Assembly: GCA_037783545.1 (NCBI GenBank)
Contig: JBBELK010000003.1
Span: 4,278,001 to 4,342,000, forward strand
Direction of reading: 5' to 3'
DNA length: 64,000 bases
From: Henricia sp. BOLD:AAB3569
Lineage: Eukaryota > Echinodermata > Asteroidea > Spinulosida > Echinasteridae
In this document: positions 58,401 to 64,000 of the stretch, piece by piece
Layout of the letters: every line of letters begins with the position of its first letter
Position numbering within the stretch: the first letter of the stretch is position 1
Program-made: the position numbers and the translations under genes
The notes under the pieces: model-generated
Database searches by the model: none
Seen by the model: only the letters and a program-made list of their open reading frames with translations
Told to the model about the DNA's origin: nothing

Positions 58401-61400
58401 AATACCACTTTGGACCAAAGTGTCAATGTCGACACTTTTCCAAAATGGCCGAAACTGACCATGCGTGGTATTTTCGGAGTCAGCGTCGGAAGGCGAGTTC
58501 AAAAATAACAATTTCGACCAAAGTGTCAAAGTCGACACTTTTTCCAAAATGGCCGAAACTGACCATGCGTGGTATTTTCGGAATCAGCGTCGACAGGCGA
58601 GTTCGAAAATACCACTTTGGACGCCGTCCGACCAAAACTGAAGGGTGGTCAGTTTTTTTCCAAAATGGCCGAAACTGACCGTGCGTGGTATTTTCGGAAT
58701 CAGCGTCGACAGGCGAGTTCGAAAATACCAATTTCGACCAAAGTGTCAAAGTCGACACTTTTTCCAAAATGGCCGAAACTGACCATGCGTGGTATTTTCG
58801 GAGTCAGCGTCGGAAGGCGAGTTCAAAAATACCAATTTCGACCAAAGTGTCAAAGTCGACACTTTTTCCAAAATGGCCGAAACTGACCATGCGTGGTATT
58901 TTCGGAGTCAGCGTCGGAAGGCGAGTTCGAAAATACCACTTTGGACCAAAGTGTCAATGTCGACACTTTTCCAAAATGGCCGAAACTGACCATGCGTGGT
59001 ATTTTCGGAATCAGCGTCGAAATGCGAGTTCAAAAATACCAGTTTCGACCAAAGTGTCAAAGTCGACACTTTTTCCAAAATGGCGGAAACTGACCATGCG
59101 TGGTATTTTCGGAGTCAGCGTCGGAAGGCGAGTTCAAAAATACCACTTTGGACACCGTCCGGCCAAAACTGAAGGGTGGTCATTTTTTGTCCAAAATGGC
59201 CGAAACTGACCGTGTGTGGTATTTTCGGAGTCAGCGTCGGAAGGCGAGTTCAAAAATACAAATTTCGACCAAAGTGTCAATGTCGACACTTTTCCAAAAT
59301 GGCCGAAACTGACCATGCGTGGTATTTGCGGAATCAGCGTCGAAATGCGAGTTCAAAAATACCAGTTTCGACCAAAGTGTCAAAGTCGACACTTTTTCCA
59401 AAATGGCGGAAACTGACCATGCGTGGTATTTTCGGAGTCAGCGTCGGAAGGCGAGTTCAAAAATACCAATTTCGACCAAAGTGTCAAAGTCGACACTTTT
59501 TCCAAAATGGCCGAAACTGACCATGCGTGGTATTTTCGGAGTCAGCGTCGGAAGGCGAGTTCAAAAATACAAATTTCGACCAAAGTGTCAATGTCGACAC
59601 TTTTCCAAAATGGCCGAAACTGACCATGCGTGGTATTTGCGGAATCAGCGTCGAAATGCGAGTTCAAAAATACCAGTTTCGACCAAAGTGTCAAAGTCGA
59701 CACTTTTTCCAAAATGGCGGAAACTGACCATGCGTGGTATTTTCGGAGTCAGCGTCGGAAGGCGAGTTCAAAAATACCAATTTCGACCAAAGTGTCAATG
59801 TCGACACTTTTCCAAAATGGCCGAAACTGACCATGCGTGGTATTTTCGGAGTCAGCGTCGGAAGGCGAGTTCGAAAATACCACTTTGGACCAAAGTGTCA
59901 ATGTCGACACTTTTCCAAAATGGCCGAAACTGACCATGCGTGGTATTTTCGGAGTCAGCGTCGGAAGGCGAGTTCAAAAATAACAATTTCGACCAAAGTG
60001 TCAAAGTCGACACTTTTTCCAAAATGGCCGAAACTGACCATGCGTGGTATTTTCGGAATCAGCGTCGACAGGCGAGTTCGAAAATACCACTTTGGACGCC
60101 GTCCGACCAAAACTGAAGGGTGGTCAGTTTTTTTCCAAAATGGCCGAAACTGACCGTGCGTGGTATTTTCGGAATCAGCGTCGACAGGCGAGTTCGAAAA
60201 TACCAATTTCGACCAAAGTGTCAAAGTCGACACTTTTTCCAAAATGGCCGAAACTGACCATGCGTGGTATTTTCGGAGTCAGCGTCGGAAGGCGAGTTCA
60301 AAAATACCAATTTCGACCAAAGTGTCAAAGTCGACACTTTTTCCAAAATGGCCGAAACTGACCATGCGTGGTATTTTCGGAGTCAGCGTCGGAAGGCGAG
60401 TTCAAAAATAACAATTTCGACCAAAGTGTCAAAGTCGACACTTTTTCCAAAATGGCCGAAACTGACCATGCGTGGTATTTTCGGAATCAGCGTCGACAGG
60501 CGAGTTCGAAAATACCACTTTGGACGCCGTCCGACCAAAACTGAAGGGTGGTCAGTTTTTTTCCAAAATGGCCGAAACTGACCGTGCGTGGTATTTTCGG
60601 AATCAGCGTCGACAGGCGAGTTCGAAAATACCAATTTCGACCAAAGTGTCAAAGTCGACACTTTTTCCAAAATGGCCGAAACTGACCATGCGTGGTATTT
60701 TCGGAGTCAGCGTCGGAAGGCGAGTTCAAAAATACCAATTTCGACCAAAGTGTCAAAGTCGACACTTTTTCCAAAATGGCCGAAACTGACCATGCGTGGT
60801 ATTTTCGGAGTCAGCGTCGGAAGGCGAGTTCGAAAATACCACTTTGGACCAAAGTGTCAATGTCGACACTTTTCCAAAATGGCCGAAACTGACCATGCGT
60901 GGTATTTTCGGAATCAGCGTCGACAGGCGAGTTCGAAAATACCAGTTTCGACCAAAGTGTCAAAGTCGACACTTTTTCCAAAATGGCCGAAACTGACCAT
61001 GCGTGGTATTTTCGGAGTCAGCGTCGGAAGGCGAGTTCGAAAATACCACTTTGGACCAAAGTGTCAATGTCGACACTTTTCCAAAATGGCCGAAACTGAC
61101 CATGCGTGGTATTTTCGGAATCAGCGTCGAAATGCGAGTTCAAAAATACCAGTTTCGACCAAAGTGTCAAAGTCGACACTTTTTCCAAAATGGCGGAAAC
61201 TGACCATGCGTGGTATTTTCGGAGTCAGCGTCGGAAGGCGAGTTCAAAAATACCACTTTGGACACCGTCCGGCCAAAACTGAAGGGTGGTCATTTTTTGT
61301 CCAAAATGGCCGAAACTGACCGTGTGTGGTATTTTCGGAGTCAGCGTCGGAAGGCGAGTTCAAAAATACCAATTTCGACCAAAGTGTCAAAGTCGACACT

Positions 61401-64000
61401 TTTTCCAAAATGGCCGAAACTGACCATGCGTGGTATTTTCGGAGTCAGCGTCGGAAGGCGAGTTCAAAAATACCAATTTCGACCAAAGTGTCAATGTCGA
61501 CACTTTTCCAAAATGGCCGAAACTGACCATGCGTGGTATTTTCGGAGTCAGCGTCGGAAGGCGAGTTCGAAAATACCACTTTGGACCAAAGTGTCAATGT
61601 CGACACTTTTCCAAAATGGCCGAAACTGACCATGCGTGGTATTTTCGGAGTCAGCGTCGAAAGGCGAGTTCAAAAATACCAATTTCGACCAAAGTGTCAA
61701 AGTCGACACTTTTTCCAAAATGGCCGAAACTGACCATGCGTGGTATTTTCGGAGTCAGCGTCGGAAGGCGAGTTCGAAAATACCACTTTGGACCAAAGTG
61801 TCAATGTCGACACTTTTCCAAAATGGCCGAAACTGACCATGCGTGGTATTTTCGGAGTCAGCGTCGGAAGGCGAGTTCAAAAATAACAATTTCGACCAAA
61901 GTGTCAAAGTCGACACTTTTTCCAAAATGGCCGAAACTGACCATGCGTGGTATTTTCGGAATCAGCGTCGACAGGCGAGTTCGAAAATACCACTTTGGAC
62001 GCCGTCCGACCAAAACTGAAGGGTGGTCAGTTTTTTTCCAAAATGGCCGAAACTGACCGTGCGTGGTATTTTCGGAATCAGCGTCGACAGGCGAGTTCGA
62101 AAATACCAATTTCGACCAAAGTGTCAAAGTCGACACTTTTTCCAAAATGGCCGAAACTGACCATACGTGGTATTTTCGGAGTCAGCGTCGGAAGGCGAGT
62201 TCAAAAATACCAATTTCGACCAAAGTGTCAAAGTCGACACTTTTTCCAAAATGGCCGAAACTGACCATGCGTGGTATTTTCGGAGTCAGCGTCGGAAGGC
62301 GAGTTCGAAAATACCACTTTGGACCAAAGTGTCAATGTCGACACTTTTCCAAAATGGCCGAAACTGACCATGCGTGGTATTTTCGGAATCAGCGTCGAAA
62401 TGCGAGTTCAAAAATACCAGTTTCGACCAAAGTGTCAAAGTCGACACTTTTTCCAAAATGGCGGAAACTGACCATGCGTGGTATTTTCGGAGTCAGCGTC
62501 GGAAGGCGAGTTCAAAAATACCAATTTCGACCAAAGTGTCAAAGTCGACACTTTTTCCAAAATGGCGGAAACTGACCATGCGTGGTATTTTCGGAGTCAG
62601 CGTCGAAATGCGAGTTCAAAAATACCAATTTCGACCAAAGTGTCAAAGTCGACACTTTTCCAAAATGGCCGAAACTGACCATGCGTGGTATTTTCGGAGT
62701 CAGCGTCGGAAGGCGAGTTCAAAAATACCAATTTCGACCAAAGTGTCAAAGTCGACACTTTTCCAAAATGGCCGAAACTGACCATGCGTGGTATTTTCGG
62801 AGTCAGCGTCGGAAGGCGAGTTCAAAAATACCACTTTGGACACCGTCCGGCCAAAACTGAAGGGTGGTCATTTTTTGTCCAAAATGGCCGAAACTGACCG
62901 TGTGTGGTATTTTCGGAATCAGCGTCGACAGGCGAGTTCAACAATACCACTTTGGACACCGTCCGGCCAAAACTGAAGGGTGGTCATTTTTTGTCCAAAA
63001 TGGCCGAAACTGACCGTGTGTGGTATTTTCGGAATCAGCGTCGACAGGCGAGTTCGAAAATACCACTTTGGACCAAAGTGTCAAAGTCGACACTTTTCCA
63101 AAATGGCCGAAACTGACCATGCGTGGTATTTTCGGAGTCAGCGTCGGAAGGCGAGTTCAAAAATACCAATTTCGACCAAAGTGTCAAAGTCGACACTTTT
63201 TCCAAAATGGCCGAAACTGACCATGCGTGGTATTTTCGGAATCAGCGTCGACAGGCGAGTTCGAAAATACCACTTTGGACCAAAGTGTCAAAGTCGACAC
63301 TTTTCCAAAATGGCCGAAACTGACCATGCGTGGTATTTTCGGAGTCAGCGTCGGAAGGCGAGTTCAAAAATACCAATTTCGACCAAAGTGTCAAAGTCGA
63401 CACTTTTTCCAAAATGGCCGAAACTGACCATGCGTGGTATTTTCGGAGTCAGCGTCGGAAGGCGAGTTCAAAAATACAAATTTCGACCAAAGTGTCAATG
63501 TCGACACTTTTCCAAAATGGCCGAAACTGACCATGCGTGGTATTTGCGGAATCAGCGTCGAAATGCGAGTTCAAAAATACCAGTTTCGACCAAAGTGTCA
63601 AAGTCGACACTTTTTCCAAAATGGCGGAAACTGACCATGCGTGGTATTTTCGGAGTCAGCGTCGGAAGGCGAGTTCAAAAATACCAATTTCGACCAAAGT
63701 GTCAAAGTCGACACTTTTTCCAAAATGGCCGAAACTGACCATGCGTGGTATTTTCGGAGTCAGCGTCGGAAGGCGAGTTCAAAAATACAAATTTCGACCA
63801 AAGTGTCAATGTCGACACTTTTCCAAAATGGCCGAAACTGACCATGCGTGGTATTTGCGGAATCAGCGTCGAAATGCGAGTTCAAAAATACCAGTTTCGA
63901 CCAAAGTGTCAAAGTCGACACTTTTTCCAAAATGGCGGAAACTGACCATGCGTCGGAAGGCGAGTTCAAAAATACCAATTTCGACCAAAGTGTCAATGTC
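40440..64000. repeat. Satellite 2: 103/104-bp and 116-bp monomers, higher-order
   Basis: More than 23.5 kb of head-to-tail monomers, roughly 220 copies, open at the right edge. The core is CCAAAATGGCCGAAACTGAC, then GTGGTATTTTCGGA, TCAGCGTCG, GCGAGTTC, AAAATACCA, and a variable end. The ends are a 103/104-bp type (ACCAAAGTGTCAAAGTCGACAC) and a 116-bp type (CCGTCCGGCC or CCGTCCGACC, AAAACTGAAGGGTGGTC). The first monomer (40440-40545) is the most diverged, as expected at an array edge. All frames of 60-286 codons here, on both strands, are built from this monomer. None looks like a gene. Confidence 0.97.

Noticed and set aside
40545-64000. Hundreds of 60-286-codon frames repeating MVFSESAS, MRGIFG or KASSKIP peptides
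   Set aside because: They are shadows of the 104-bp monomer in successive frames, with no independent coding signal.
1-64000. CRISPR array
   Set aside because: The repeats are contiguous monomers without unique spacers, and the window is eukaryotic.

Overview
The window is eukaryotic genomic DNA. It has spliced genes with GT-AG introns, tRNA-derived SINEs, many inverted-repeat DNA elements and three large tandem arrays. The two genes are a BSDC1 homologue and a THEMIS/GAREM-type CABIT-domain protein. Both fit an animal, and the frequent short taggcctac-type words suggest a marine deuterostome, perhaps an echinoderm. That placement is an impression, not a measurement.

Layout. 1-7936: GC-rich satellite with a 248/254-bp unit, open at the left edge, followed by an 18-bp G-rich minisatellite. 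8030-17280: no gene seen. It holds one SINE, several small inverted-repeat elements, and a cluster of five non-autonomous elements with the terminus TAGACTGG, each flanked by a perfect 9-bp target-site duplication (Mutator-like by length). 17288-24150 (minus): BSDC1 homologue, seven confident or fairly confident coding exons plus one candidate exon; its introns are full of transposable elements. 24379-29153: a 4.8-kb composite fold-back element with a second 1.8-kb palindromic element nested in one arm. 29163-32011: mostly featureless. 32012-36629 (minus): a complete five-exon gene for a 790-residue protein with two CABIT modules, a proline-rich stretch, an acidic segment with a Tyr-x-Asn motif, and a C-terminal SAM domain. 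37030-38560 (minus): broken DIRS-like retroelement (zinc knuckle and reverse transcriptase). 38586-38850: second SINE copy. 39095-40146: 63-bp minisatellite. 40440-64000: AT-richer satellite with 103/104-bp and 116-bp monomers and clear higher-order repeats, open at the right edge.

The two real genes lie on the minus strand, separated by the fold-back element. Nothing suggests they act together. The THEMIS-like protein should be a cytoplasmic adaptor in tyrosine-kinase/GRB2 signalling. BSDC1 is a BSD-domain protein of poorly known function. Most other long reading frames are by-products of tandem repeats whose codons happen to stay open.

Exon boundaries were deduced by eye from reading phase, GT/AG dinucleotides and remembered family sequences. 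No alignment was run.
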